Notes under the pieces: generated by a model | The model's input: only the letters and a program-made list of their open reading frames with translations | The model's database searches: none | Told to the model about the DNA's origin: nothing | In this document: positions 34,868 through 43,508 of the stretch, piece after piece | Layout of the letters: each line of letters opens with the position of its first letter | Numbering within the stretch: position 1 is the stretch's first letter | Assembly: GCA_039027435.1 (NCBI GenBank) | Contig: JBCCKF010000013.1 | Span: 1 to 64,000, forward strand | Reading direction: 5' to 3' | Length of the DNA: 64,000 nucleotides | Source: CALBPI01 sp039027435 | GTDB lineage: Bacteria; Pseudomonadota; Gammaproteobacteria; Steroidobacterales; Woeseiaceae | Made by a program: the position numbers and the translations under genes

Positions 34868-35902
34868 TCAGTCAGAGGCTGCGGCGGCGCGCTCGGAACG
34901 ATACTCGCTTAACAAGTCGCGCATTCGATCGAACATTTCGCGGGAAACGACATCCCGATCGGCGAGCTCCTCATTGGCCACCGCCACGGCGTTGCGCCAG
35001 CTCTCAAGTTGGCCGTCGTCCAACTCTACAAACTCGATGCCTACGCTCTGAAGTGCAGCCAGCGCATTCTCATTCTCAGCGCGATTATCTGCATCGAACT
35101 CGGCATAGATGTTGGTCAACACCTCGTTCACGATGGCCTGATCAGCTTCGGAGATACGATCAAACCGCTTCTTGTCGATGGCAATGAACGCCATGGTGTA
35201 GACCAGCGGTACGTTCGTCGCATACTTCACTTTCGTGTGCCACTGGAGCACCAGAGCACCAACTGGTGGCGTTGCCACTACATCGAGCAGACCCGTCTGA
35301 AGGCCGGTGAGTACATCGGTGAGCGGCAGCGTGACAGGCGCAAGATCGAGTGCTTGCATGCCGGCGTAGCTGATTTCGTCGCCCTCAGGTACCCAGACCT
35401 TCTTGTTCTTGAGGTCTGCAAGCCCGCGAACCGGCGTGTTGCCGAGAATCACCGCGAAACCGCCGCCCGCAAAACCGAAACTGACAAAGCCCGCATCTTC
35501 AAGACCTTGCTTCAAATCGGCATCGAGCCGCGCACGCACAAAGTCCACTTCTTCCTGCGAGTTGAATACGAGCGGCAGACCGTAGATCGAGAGATCGGGA
35601 TAAAAGCTCATCATACTGCCGGCTGTGAACGCACCGCCATGCAACTGGCCGATCCGCATCTTGCGCAACACTTTGCTGTCATTGCCCTGGATGCCGCCGC
35701 CGAACAGCTTGATGGTGACGCGGCCCTCGGTACGTTCCTTGATCTCTTTGGCGCCGGCGCGCATCTTGCGCATCCACTCCGAGTTCTCTGGCGCGATTGT
35801 CGCTAGCTTGAACGTCTCGGCGTGTGCGACGGGCGCCGTTACTGACACCGCCAGAATTGCTGTCAACAAAGCAGCCAACAGGCCGCTGCTTCGGTAACTC
35901 AT
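34868..35902 (-). CDS. dctP: TRAP transporter periplasmic substrate-binding protein DctP
   Basis: Start at ATG 35902 (344 residues), which opens a clear signal peptide (about 1-27, ending VAHAE); the frame upstream to 36034 has no signal. The DctP domain begins FKLATIAPENSEWMRKMRAG and carries FGGGIQGNDSKVLRKMRIGQ and the conserved Arg/solute loop GNTPVRGLADLKNKKVWVPE (near 150). It catches an organic acid in the periplasm and delivers it to DctQM. Upstream is a TatT gene on the same strand after 150 bases, a recognised partner of some TRAP systems. Confidence 0.95.
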   Translation of the reverse strand: MSYRSSGLLAALLTAILAVSVTAPVAHAETFKLATIAPENSEWMRKMRAGAKEIKERTEGRVTIKLFGGGIQGNDSKVLRKMRIGQLHGGAFTAGSMMSFYPDLSIYGLPLVFNSQEEVDFVRARLDADLKQGLEDAGFVSFGFAGGGFAVILGNTPVRGLADLKNKKVWVPEGDEISYAGMQALDLAPVTLPLTDVLTGLQTGLLDVVATPPVGALVLQWHTKVKYATNVPLVYTMAFIAIDKKRFDRISEADQAIVNEVLTNIYAEFDADNRAENENALAALQSVGIEFVELDDGQLESWRNAVAVANEELADRDVVSREMFDRMRDLLSEYRSERAAAASD

Positions 35903-36052
35903 AACTACTCGTCTCCGTGAGTGCCGGTCGGTACCGGATGTCGTATTCACCATAATACTGGGCAGATCGTGAAGATTCTGTGAACCGTGCACGCCTTCAG
36001 TCGCTTGCGACCGTAGACCGACGAACTGAAGCACTACAGGATCGCTAATCGA

Positions 36053-36931
36053 TCAGAAGTAGTCTGCGCCACTCTCCAGCAGTTCTTTCGCGTCACGAAC
36101 CGCCAGAGTATTCGTCAGGGTCAACCCGTCAGATTCGACCTCTGATGCGAGCACTTCGTTCAATAACTGATCGTGTAATTCCTGCTCGTAGAGCAAACGG
36201 GCGTAGCCCCGGGCGAACTCGACCTTGATGGCAAGATCACGACCTTCCGTCAGTGCGATCGCGCGCTCGAAATAATCACGGCCAACTTCGGGCTTGCCGC
36301 CTAGCGCGGGTGGGCGCAGCGTGTTCAGGATGCCGAGGTAGTTGTAGAGCGCACCGCGATCCGCTTCGGGCGTCTCATCCACAACGGTCAGCAGCAACGA
36401 CTCGATGTGTGGCAAACGCGCCAACGCGGCCCAGTCATCGCTGTGCGCACGAATATAGGCAAGCGACGCAACGCCGTAGGTTTCCGCCAGCGCTGCGTTG
36501 TCATCGTCGATTTCATCGAGTCCGGCCTCGAACTCGTCGAAGGTGGCGGTCGGCCATTCACAGCCGTCATCGATTTCGAGACAAACCGCCCGCTCCGCGT
36601 ATTCGAGTGCCCGCGCGGTCAGAATCTTGGCACGGTCGGGTTCGCGGGCGAACACGGCACCATAGGCCGCGTACAGATCTGCCGCTGCAGCCAGTGCAAC
36701 TGCCGAGTCGGGATTGCCTTCAATCAGGCTGTCGAGGAGCAGCAGGTAGGCCGGTGCACCGTCTTCCACGATACGCGGGTCAGGCTGGTTGAACACAGCA
36801 CTGCCCAGGTCCTCTGCAAACCCGCCAGCAATAGACGACACCAGGCCGCCGCACGCACTGGCGGTCGTGACGATCGCAAACGCCGCCAGGGCCTTTGCGA
36901 CCCTCGCAGCAGAAGACGGTGCCGTCAGCAT
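36053..36931 (-). CDS. TatT-like TRAP-associated lipoprotein
   Basis: Start at ATG 36931 (292 residues), just after the rplS stop; the longer frame to 37021 overlaps rplS. A lipoprotein signal ends SAC (Cys 22). The rest is a helical, TPR-like protein rich in Ala, Glu and Asp (AAAADLYAAYGAVFAREPDRA, TARALEYAERAV, YNYLGILNTLRPPALGGKPE, RDYFERAIALTEGRDLAIKV). This matches the TatT family described from Treponema pallidum, whose trimers dock the TRAP binding protein in the periplasm. Its place directly before dctPQM supports that partnership. Confidence 0.88.
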   Translation of the reverse strand: MLTAPSSAARVAKALAAFAIVTTASACGGLVSSIAGGFAEDLGSAVFNQPDPRIVEDGAPAYLLLLDSLIEGNPDSAVALAAAADLYAAYGAVFAREPDRAKILTARALEYAERAVCLEIDDGCEWPTATFDEFEAGLDEIDDDNAALAETYGVASLAYIRAHSDDWAALARLPHIESLLLTVVDETPEADRGALYNYLGILNTLRPPALGGKPEVGRDYFERAIALTEGRDLAIKVEFARGYARLLYEQELHDQLLNEVLASEVESDGLTLTNTLAVRDAKELLESGADYF

Positions 36932-36941
36932 CGTAAACGCG

Positions 36942-37286
36942 TTAGATCTTCTCGCGGATACGTGCAGCTTTACCGGTGCGGCCGCGGAGGTAATAGAGCT
37001 TCGCGCGACGAACGTCACCACGGCGCTTCACCGTAATGTCGCCCAGCATTGGGCTGTAGGTCTGGAATACGCGCTCAACACCCTCACCGTGAGAGATCTT
37101 GCGAACCGTGAATGAAGAGTTCAGACCGCGGTTTTTCTTCGCAATCACGACACCTTCGTAGGACTGCAGACGCTCGCGCTCGCCCTCTTTGACTCGCACC
37201 TGAACCACTACGGTGTCGCCCGGACCAAATTCGGGAATCTCCCGAGTCATTTGTTCCGCGTCGATCGCATCAATAATCTTGCTCAT
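36942..37286 (-). CDS. rplS: 50S ribosomal protein L19
   Basis: L19 (114 residues from ATG 37286; normal length) lies at the 30S-50S interface. Family sequence is clear: FGPGDTVVVQVRVKEGERER, YEGVVIAKKNRGLNSSFTVR, YSPMLGDITVKRRGDVRRAK and the C-terminal YYLRGRTGKAARIREKI. It is the last gene of rpsP-rimM-trmD-rplS, 37 bases after trmD. Confidence 0.99.
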   Translation of the reverse strand: MSKIIDAIDAEQMTREIPEFGPGDTVVVQVRVKEGERERLQSYEGVVIAKKNRGLNSSFTVRKISHGEGVERVFQTYSPMLGDITVKRRGDVRRAKLYYLRGRTGKAARIREKI

Positions 37287-37323
37287 CGTTCTCTTTCCAA
37301 TGACGCACCAAGCGCCCGTTTCT

Positions 37324-38094
37324 CTAATCCCGATCTCGTCCAAGCGCCGCGTGCGACGCCATGTATTGTTCAAGCAGTTCGCGGTCATCCGCATCGAGCT
37401 CAAGACCTTCGAGTAGGTCCGGACGACGCAACCACGTCCTGCCGAGTTGTTGCTGCCGTCGCCAGCGCGCTATCGCCGCGTGGTCACCGCTTTGCAACAC
37501 CGCCGGCACTTGCCGACCCTCAATCTCGGCCGGCCGCGTGTAGTGCGGACAGTCGAGTAACCCATCAGAGAATGAGTCCTCAACCGCGGAGTCGGCATGT
37601 CCCAGTGTTCCGGGGAGCAACCTGACTACGCTGTCCACAACCGCCATCGCGGCCAGTTCACCGCCAGACAACACGAAATCGCCCAGCGACACTTCCTCAT
37701 CAATCTCGGCATCGACAATTCTCTCGTCGATGCCTTCATACCTGCCAGCCACCAGCACCAGCTCCGGTCGCTTGGCCATGGCCGCGGCTCGCGCCTGTGT
37801 CAGCTGCTGACCCTGCGGGCTCATCAGCACAACATGCGCGGCTTCCGAGGCCGCCTTCGCCGCACGTATCGCCGCAACCATCGGCGCGAACTGCATCACC
37901 ATGCCCGGGCCGCCGCCGAAGGGTCGATCATCGACCCGACGTTGCCGGTCCTCGGCAAAATCGCGCGGATTAATGCAGTCTAGTGAAACTGCGCCATCCG
38001 CGATCGCCCGGCCTACTACGCCGTGCTCTGCCACCGTCCGGACCCAGTCCGGGAACAGTGTAATGACCGTGACGCGCTCAAGTTGCGGAGTCAC
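37324..38094 (-). CDS. trmD: tRNA (guanine37-N1)-methyltransferase
   Basis: TrmD (256 residues, GTG start 38094) methylates G37 of tRNAs reading CNN codons and prevents +1 frameshifting. It has the trefoil-knot SAM site: LVAGRYEGIDERIVDAEIDE near 115 and LSGGELAAMAVVDSVVRLLPG near 141. FGGGPGMVMQFAP near 60 is the family loop. It overlaps the rimM end by 17 bases, which suggests coupled translation. Confidence 0.97.
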   Translation of the reverse strand: MTPQLERVTVITLFPDWVRTVAEHGVVGRAIADGAVSLDCINPRDFAEDRQRRVDDRPFGGGPGMVMQFAPMVAAIRAAKAASEAAHVVLMSPQGQQLTQARAAAMAKRPELVLVAGRYEGIDERIVDAEIDEEVSLGDFVLSGGELAAMAVVDSVVRLLPGTLGHADSAVEDSFSDGLLDCPHYTRPAEIEGRQVPAVLQSGDHAAIARWRRQQQLGRTWLRRPDLLEGLELDADDRELLEQYMASHAALGRDRD

Positions 38095-38605
38095 CGTCTT
38101 CTACCACACCCGACCAGTCCACCTGGATCGCGTGTTCCTTTAAATCGACATCGAGTACGTAGCGCTCCATCACAAAGGGCACCAGCGTCTCTGCGCCGTC
38201 GGCATTCTTCACAACCATCACGTCGTGAGCGCCGGTTTCCAACAAGTGGTCGACCTTCCCGAGCGATTGGCCGTCCTGAGACGTCACCACCGCACCGATC
38301 AGGTCGGACCAGTAGTACTCGCCAGCGTCCGACTCCGGAAGCGCTGATCGAGGTACCTGTAACACCGTGCCGTTCAAGGCCAGTGCCGTGTCCCGATCAT
38401 CAACACCTTCGATCCGGCCCACGAGCGTTTTGCCCTGGGTACGCGCCTCGAGCAATCGATACTCGCGGCCCTCCGGACTCTTGAAACGCGAGAAGCGCAA
38501 CAGGTTGTCGCGTGGATCGGTGAAAGAAAACAACTTCACCCAGCCCCGAACACCGTGCGCCCCTCGAATCTCACCGACCGTCACTTGCCGATCGGTCAGT
38601 GCCAC
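38078..38605 (-). CDS. rimM: Ribosome maturation factor RimM
   Basis: RimM (175 residues) binds S19 and assists 30S head assembly. The N-terminal RimM domain begins VTVGEIRGAHGVRGWVKLFS (about 9-28); the PRC-barrel follows, with EYYWSDLIGAVV near 97 and the C-terminal ending VPFVMERYVLDVDLKEHAIQ. It lies 17 bases after rpsP. Confidence 0.97.
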   Translation of the reverse strand: MALTDRQVTVGEIRGAHGVRGWVKLFSFTDPRDNLLRFSRFKSPEGREYRLLEARTQGKTLVGRIEGVDDRDTALALNGTVLQVPRSALPESDAGEYYWSDLIGAVVTSQDGQSLGKVDHLLETGAHDVMVVKNADGAETLVPFVMERYVLDVDLKEHAIQVDWSGVVEDGDSAT

Positions 38606-38622
38606 GACCGAGCTCCTGCCGC

Positions 38623-38880
38623 TCAGGCGGCAGCTGCAGCCTTGCGGTATTGCTTCAGCAGCTGTGCAACACGCTCGGAAGGCTGCGCGCCCTGGCTCAA
38701 CCAGTGATCCGCGCGCTCGATGTCGATACGCAGACCTTCTGCATTGCCTTTGGCAACCGGGTTAAAGAATCCAAGACGTTCAATATAGCGGCCATCGCGA
38801 CGGTTGCGGCTGTCGGTTACCACAAGGTGGTAAAACGGCCGTTTTTTCGCGCCTCCGCGAGACAAACGAATCGTAACCAT
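38623..38880 (-). CDS. rpsP: 30S ribosomal protein S16
   Basis: S16 (85 residues from ATG 38880) needed for 30S assembly. The family start MVTIRLSRGGAKKRPFYHLV is plain, followed by DSRNRRDGRYIERLGFFNP. The tail ends in an Ala run. It is the first gene of the rpsP-rimM-trmD-rplS operon; the upstream in-frame extension to 38976 is not conserved. Confidence 0.99.
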   Translation of the reverse strand: MVTIRLSRGGAKKRPFYHLVVTDSRNRRDGRYIERLGFFNPVAKGNAEGLRIDIERADHWLSQGAQPSERVAQLLKQYRKAAAAA

Positions 38881-38974
38881 AAGTACAAATCCAAATAGTG
38901 ATCTTGTGAAACGAGGCCCAGATCCAAACCGCGTCGAACGCCCGGATCTCAAATTCACCTCGAAACAGCCCGCC

Positions 38975-39003
38975 ATTGTAACGGGGCGAAGCCCGCTAGG
39001 GAA
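38975..39003 (-). promoter_or_regulatory. Candidate rpsP operon promoter
   Basis: On the minus strand TACAAT (38980-38975, 5 of 6) lies 17 bases after TTCCCT (weak -35). The spacer contains a 6-bp GC-rich hairpin around CTTCGC that might instead be the end of the ffh transcript. Predicted start is near 38968, leaving an 88-base leader. Confidence 0.3.
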
Positions 39004-39024
39004 TACATAGTGTCGAAAAAACCA

Positions 39025-40392
39025 TCAACGCCCGAATGGGGGCATACCGCCACTCCCACCGAGGCCTCGCATCAGGTTTTTCATGCCGCCCTTGGAGACT
39101 TTCTTCATCATTTTCTCCATTTGCAGGTGCTGCTTCAGCAGGCGGTTGACGTCCTGAATCTGTTGCCCGGCCCCACGAGCGATGCGTTTCTTCCGTGACC
39201 CATTGATTTTCTTGGGAAAACGGCGTTCGTCGAGCGTCATGGAGTTGATCAGGGCGATCTGGCGGGCGATCTGCTTGTCGTTCATCTGATTCTTCAGCGC
39301 GCCCGCGTTCAGATTGCCCGGCAGTGGCATCTTCTCCATCAGAGCGCCCAATCCGCCCATATTCTGCATTTGTTCGAGCTGATCTTTCAGGTCACCCAGA
39401 TCGAATCCTCGCCCCTTCTTGAGCTTTTTGGCGAGTCGTTCAGCCTTTTGCTGATCAACTTTTTGCTCGACTTCCTCAACGAGCGTCAGGACGTCGCCCA
39501 TGCCAAGGATGCGCGATGCCATGCGCTCCGGGTGGAACATCTCGAGCCCATCGGTCTTCTCGCCGGTGCCGATAAACCGGATCGGCTTGCCGATGGTTTC
39601 CCGCACCGAAAGCGCCACACCGCCTCGTGCGTCACCGTCGGTCTTGGTGAGGATCACGCCTGTCAGTGCCAGAGCATCATCGAATGCCTTCGCCGATTGC
39701 ACCGCATCCTGACCCGCCATACTGTCGACGACAAACAACGTTTCGTGAGGCGCGACCTTGGCGTGAACCGCAGCGACCTCCGCCATCATCTCGCCGTCGA
39801 CGTGCAGGCGCCCTGCGGTGTCGACGATCAATACATCAGCGTATTGGCGCTTCGCATCGTCGACAGCCCGCGCCGCGATAGCGACCGGCGCTTCGTCCGC
39901 ACGCGATTCATGGAACAGGGCCCCAACTTCCTGTGCGACGGTCTGCAACTGCAAGATCGCGGCCGGACGGTGAACGTCCACACTCACGACCATGACCTTT
40001 TTCTTCTCGCGCTCAATCAGCCGTCGCGCGAGCTTCGCTGCGGTGGTGGTTTTGCCAGCCCCCTGAAGTCCAGCCAGCAGAATGATCGCTGGCGGCTGAA
40101 CCTTCAGCTCGAGCGGCACCGCACCCTCGCCACCCAGAACAGTGGTGAGTTCGGTGTGAATGATCTTGATGAATGCCTGACCCGGGGTCAGGCTCGTCAT
40201 CACGGTCTCGCCCAGAGCCTGGGTGCGCACGCGATCGATGAAGCCTTTCACCACCGGCAGGGCAACGTCCGCTTCAAGCAGCGCCATACGCACCTGTCGC
40301 AGGGTGTCCTTGACGTTGTCTTCGGTGATCCGGCCTTTACCGGTCAGCTGCTGGGTGGCACGCCGCAGGCGCTCGGAAAGATTGTCAAACAT
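39025..40392 (-). CDS. ffh: Signal recognition particle GTPase Ffh
   Basis: Ffh (455 residues) binds 4.5S RNA and signal sequences and targets nascent membrane proteins to FtsY. The N domain comes first; the G domain has GLQGAGKTTTAAKLA (near 108), DTAGRLHVD (near 190) and TKTDGDARGG (near 247); the Met-rich M domain includes KKINGSRKKRIARGAG near 395 and ends GSGGMPPFGR. It precedes rpsP on the same strand after 144 bases. Confidence 0.98.
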   Translation of the reverse strand: MFDNLSERLRRATQQLTGKGRITEDNVKDTLRQVRMALLEADVALPVVKGFIDRVRTQALGETVMTSLTPGQAFIKIIHTELTTVLGGEGAVPLELKVQPPAIILLAGLQGAGKTTTAAKLARRLIEREKKKVMVVSVDVHRPAAILQLQTVAQEVGALFHESRADEAPVAIAARAVDDAKRQYADVLIVDTAGRLHVDGEMMAEVAAVHAKVAPHETLFVVDSMAGQDAVQSAKAFDDALALTGVILTKTDGDARGGVALSVRETIGKPIRFIGTGEKTDGLEMFHPERMASRILGMGDVLTLVEEVEQKVDQQKAERLAKKLKKGRGFDLGDLKDQLEQMQNMGGLGALMEKMPLPGNLNAGALKNQMNDKQIARQIALINSMTLDERRFPKKINGSRKKRIARGAGQQIQDVNRLLKQHLQMEKMMKKVSKGGMKNLMRGLGGSGGMPPFGR

Positions 40393-40439
40393 GCGCAGAC
40401 CCGATCAGGAATTCGGGTCAGAGTTTACCGCAGCGCGGG

Positions 40440-41207
40440 TCAGATGATGAGCGTGTTACCCGTTGAGAGCATCTGAACCGGACGTGATGGCACCGCATCC
40501 TGAACCTGGCGCAGGATTGTGGACTCATCGCCGGGTTTCATCGCGGTCAGCCAAATCTCCGGAGTGTGGGTGAGCTTTGTAAGATCCGCGGCCAGCGTAC
40601 GCGGTGTGTAGTGACCGGCCGCCTCAGCCAACGCAAGTTGCTCGTCGGGGAACGAGACTTCGACCACCAGCACTTTCAAGTCCGCAAATGAATTCAGCAG
40701 CGGCCAGAGCGTTGCGTTGGTTGTCGTATCTCCGCTAATGGCGAATACGCCATCAGGGCCACTGACGCAGTAGCCCTGCGCTGGCACGCTGTGACGAACG
40801 TCGACCGCGTGGAACAAGCGCTGGTTGATATCAACGACCTCTCCGGGCTGCAGGGTCTGGTACTTGATGACGGGGTTTGAGACGTCCGGCAGCTGCGCGA
40901 AGTCAGGCCAGATTTCCCAATTGAAGATGTGCTTTTGCAGCGTCGCCAGCGTTTCACGACGGCCATACACCGTCAGCGGATCGCCAAGGCGCGCGTCGAA
41001 AACGCTGTCGATGAGAAACGGGAGACCCGCGATGTGATCCAGATGCGCGTGCGTAAGCAACACATGCCGTATCTTGCGAAGTTCGGGGAGAGAGAGATCG
41101 CCGACGCCGGTTCCCGCATCGAGCAGGACGTCTTCGTCGACCATTAATGCGGAGGTACGCGCTCCCTGCCCTATACCGCCACTGCATCCCAGCACTTTAA
41201 TCTGCAT
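40440..41207 (-). CDS. Metallo-beta-lactamase-fold protein, class II cyclic nucleotide phosphodiesterase-like
   Basis: Protein of 255 residues with no signal peptide. The two-metal motif HAHLDHIAGLPFLIDS (near 52) fits the signature of class II 3',5'-cyclic-nucleotide phosphodiesterases (H-x-H-L-D-H-x-x-G and a downstream Ser). FAISGDTTTNATLW near 155 gives the bridging Asp, and a final His-containing segment follows. The likely activity is hydrolysis of cyclic nucleotides or another phosphodiester; the substrate cannot be fixed. It lies between ffh and a divergent CcsA/YpjD gene. Confidence 0.85.
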   Translation of the reverse strand: MQIKVLGCSGGIGQGARTSALMVDEDVLLDAGTGVGDLSLPELRKIRHVLLTHAHLDHIAGLPFLIDSVFDARLGDPLTVYGRRETLATLQKHIFNWEIWPDFAQLPDVSNPVIKYQTLQPGEVVDINQRLFHAVDVRHSVPAQGYCVSGPDGVFAISGDTTTNATLWPLLNSFADLKVLVVEVSFPDEQLALAEAAGHYTPRTLAADLTKLTHTPEIWLTAMKPGDESTILRQVQDAVPSRPVQMLSTGNTLII

Positions 41208-41358
41208 ATCGCTACCGCCTGTGGCACTTCATGCGCCAATAAACCGGTCCACCGGCTCCATCGGAGTGTTGCACCCTGCTATGACTTAACCGCAGGCATT
41301 CCGTGTGCGATCATCTCCGTATAGACCGCAAAATTAGGCTAGAGCAGCTGGAGATTCT

Positions 41359-42156
41359 GTGCTTGCGTTCACAATTTTTGCCGCCTACGCAGCCATTGGG
41401 ATTGCGCTAATTAGGCAAGCTCAAGGGGGAGAAGCGACCAAGACCCTTCCGGGGTGGCTAGCCGGGCTGTTGGTCGTGACCATCGGTATGCATGGTGCTT
41501 CGTTCCTGTCCAACGTCCTGCTGAGCCCAGGCTCCGGGCTCGGTATCGGAGACGTATTGAGCGTCATCGCCTGGTTATTCGCGGCGATCGGCCTTTTTGC
41601 GGGACTCCAAAGCGGCTTTGCTGTAATGGCCGGTATCGTGCTCGTTTTGAGCGCAGGACTCGTCGCTATAACGCTGATCCTGCCGCCTTCGGGAGCGCAT
41701 CCGCTCACTTGGCAACTCAAACTGCACGCCATCCTATCGTTAACTGCATACAGTTTTCTGGCGGCCGGTGCCCTTCTGGCGGCCGCTTCGCTGATTCAGG
41801 ACGCGCAGTTGAGAGCCGCGCGGGTCAGCAAGGTGTCATCGGTGCTTCCGCCCCTGTTAGCCACAGAACAACTACTGGCATCGCTGACCACCTCAGGATT
41901 CGTTTTCCTGCTCATGGCGGTCACCAGCGGTTTCGTGTTCGTCGACAACCTGTTCGCACAACACCTCGCCCACAAGAGCGTGTTGTCGCTGGGCGCTCTC
42001 GTCATCTTCGGGATGCTGGTCGTCGGTCGGCAGGCAGCGGGCTGGCGAGGCCGGCGTATGTTGCATCTGTACCTCACTGGCTTTGCGGTGCTCGTGTTGG
42101 CGTATTTCGGTAGCAAGCTGGTGCTCGAGGTCATTCTGCACCGCAGTTGGGGTTGA
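41359..42156 (+). CDS. CcsA/YpjD-family inner-membrane protein
   Basis: Protein of 265 residues (GTG start 41359, GGAG 5 bases upstream) with about eight hydrophobic helices. The cytochrome-c-assembly (CcsA/HemX-like) core lies around WQLKLHAILSLTAYSFLAAG (near 117) and includes the conserved His in that segment and one in AQHLAHKSVLSLGALVIFG (near 198). Such ypjD-like genes usually sit divergent from ffh, as here apart from the inserted phosphodiesterase gene. The exact role is not known. Confidence 0.88.
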   Translation: MLAFTIFAAYAAIGIALIRQAQGGEATKTLPGWLAGLLVVTIGMHGASFLSNVLLSPGSGLGIGDVLSVIAWLFAAIGLFAGLQSGFAVMAGIVLVLSAGLVAITLILPPSGAHPLTWQLKLHAILSLTAYSFLAAGALLAAASLIQDAQLRAARVSKVSSVLPPLLATEQLLASLTTSGFVFLLMAVTSGFVFVDNLFAQHLAHKSVLSLGALVIFGMLVVGRQAAGWRGRRMLHLYLTGFAVLVLAYFGSKLVLEVILHRSWG

Positions 42157-42214
42157 TCGCACAGCACCGATTGACAACGCCGGCCGCTGACTGATGTTAT
42201 TGAACCTTCGGGTC

Positions 42215-42220
42215 AGGAGG
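42215..42220 (+). promoter_or_regulatory. Ribosome binding site supporting a TTG start
   Basis: AGGAGG, 10 bases before TTG 42231. No in-frame ATG lies nearby, and the membrane domain would be damaged by a later start. Confidence 0.65.
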
Positions 42221-42230
42221 TTCCGCGTCT

Positions 42231-43493
42231 TTGGACGACATTCCCGTTAGTGTCCTGTTCGGCATCATTGCCGGGCTACTGGTCTGCTCCGCTTTTTTCT
42301 CGAGCTCAGAAACCGCGCTCATGAGCCTCAATCGCTATCGGTTGCGACATCGCGCGCGATCGGGAAGTCGCGCTGCGCGAATGGCCGAGTCTTTGTTGCA
42401 GAAGCCCGAACGCCTCATCGGTCTCATATTGCTCGGCAACAACGTCGTTAATATTCTCGCGGCCTCGCTCGTCGGCATCATCTCGCAGCGCCTTGGCGGC
42501 AGCGCCGCTTTCGCCATTGCGAACAGTCTGCTGACGCTCGTCGTTCTGATTTTCGCGGAAGTGGCACCCAAGACACTCGCCGCGCTGAATCCCGAACGGG
42601 TAGCCATGCCTGCGGTGTACTTCTACTACCCGGTGCTGAAGGTCACGTGGCCTATCGTGATGCTCGTCAATCTCATGGCGAATACGGTGCTGCGCCTATT
42701 TGGTGTGAGTCCTCGCGAAGTGGACGGGAACGCCCTCAGCCACGAGGAACTGCGCACCGTAGTTAATGAGGCGGGAGCGCTAATCTCGCGCAAGTACCGG
42801 ACCATGCTGACGGGCATCCTCGATCTGGAAAAAGTCACGGTCGACGACGTCATGGTGCCGCACAACGATATCGTCGGGATCGATCTGGATGACGATCTCG
42901 ACGAGATACTGAAGACGATCGAATCGAGCGCGCACACTCGATTGCCTGTGTACGAGGACAACATCGATCAGATTATAGGCGTCCTGCATATGCGCAGTCT
43001 CGTCAGACAAGCACGACGGGAACCGGTCACCAAGGACTTTCTTCGCAGCGTCGCCCGCGAACCCTACTTCGTACCCGAAGGCACGCCCCTCAGTATCCAG
43101 CTCGTCCAATTTCAAAAACGCAAGGCACGTCTAGCGCTGGTAGTGGACGAGTACGGCGATATTCAGGGGATGGTCACACTCGAGGACATCCTCGAGGAAA
43201 TCGTTGGTGAGTTCACCACCGATCCGAGCGCTTCAACCGACCAAGTGCGCGAGTCCGAAGATGGCGCGCTACTCGTTCAAGGCGCCACAAATATTCGCGA
43301 GCTGAATCGCCAGGTCGGTTGGGAGTTGCCGACCGATGGCGCAAAAACCATCAATGGGCTTGTACAAGAAACGCTGGAGCGCATTCCCGAGGCCGGCACC
43401 GTGTTATCGATCGGCAGCTATCGCATTGAAGTGCTCGCCTGCTCCGACAGCAAGGTAATCGAGGTGCGCTTAAGCGAGGCGCCGGAGCAATAG
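42231..43493 (+). CDS. HlyC/CorC (CNNM) family transporter with CBS domains
   Basis: Protein of 420 residues with a TTG start. It has an N-terminal DUF21 membrane domain of three to four helices (IIAGLLVCSAFFSSSETALMS, LILLGNNVVNILAASL, LLTLVVLIFAEVAPKTLA), a CBS pair (about 195-320, with VMVPHNDIVGIDLDDDLDEI and VDEYGDIQGMVTLEDILEEI) and a C-terminal CorC/HlyC domain. Members of this family move or regulate Mg2+ or Co2+ across the inner membrane; E. coli YfjD is close in layout. Convergent with radA (15-base gap). Confidence 0.93.
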   Translation: MDDIPVSVLFGIIAGLLVCSAFFSSSETALMSLNRYRLRHRARSGSRAARMAESLLQKPERLIGLILLGNNVVNILAASLVGIISQRLGGSAAFAIANSLLTLVVLIFAEVAPKTLAALNPERVAMPAVYFYYPVLKVTWPIVMLVNLMANTVLRLFGVSPREVDGNALSHEELRTVVNEAGALISRKYRTMLTGILDLEKVTVDDVMVPHNDIVGIDLDDDLDEILKTIESSAHTRLPVYEDNIDQIIGVLHMRSLVRQARREPVTKDFLRSVAREPYFVPEGTPLSIQLVQFQKRKARLALVVDEYGDIQGMVTLEDILEEIVGEFTTDPSASTDQVRESEDGALLVQGATNIRELNRQVGWELPTDGAKTINGLVQETLERIPEAGTVLSIGSYRIEVLACSDSKVIEVRLSEAPEQ

Positions 43494-43508
43494 CGTCGAC
43501 CACCAGCG

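Noticed and set aside
38981..39000. Intrinsic terminator after ffh
   Set aside because: A GC-rich 6-bp stem is present but no T-run follows on the minus strand; the same bases fit the spacer of a possible rpsP promoter.
39370..40476. Long open frame (368 codons) on the + strand across ffh
   Set aside because: It lies entirely antisense to ffh, has no family resemblance and reflects codon bias in GC-rich DNA.
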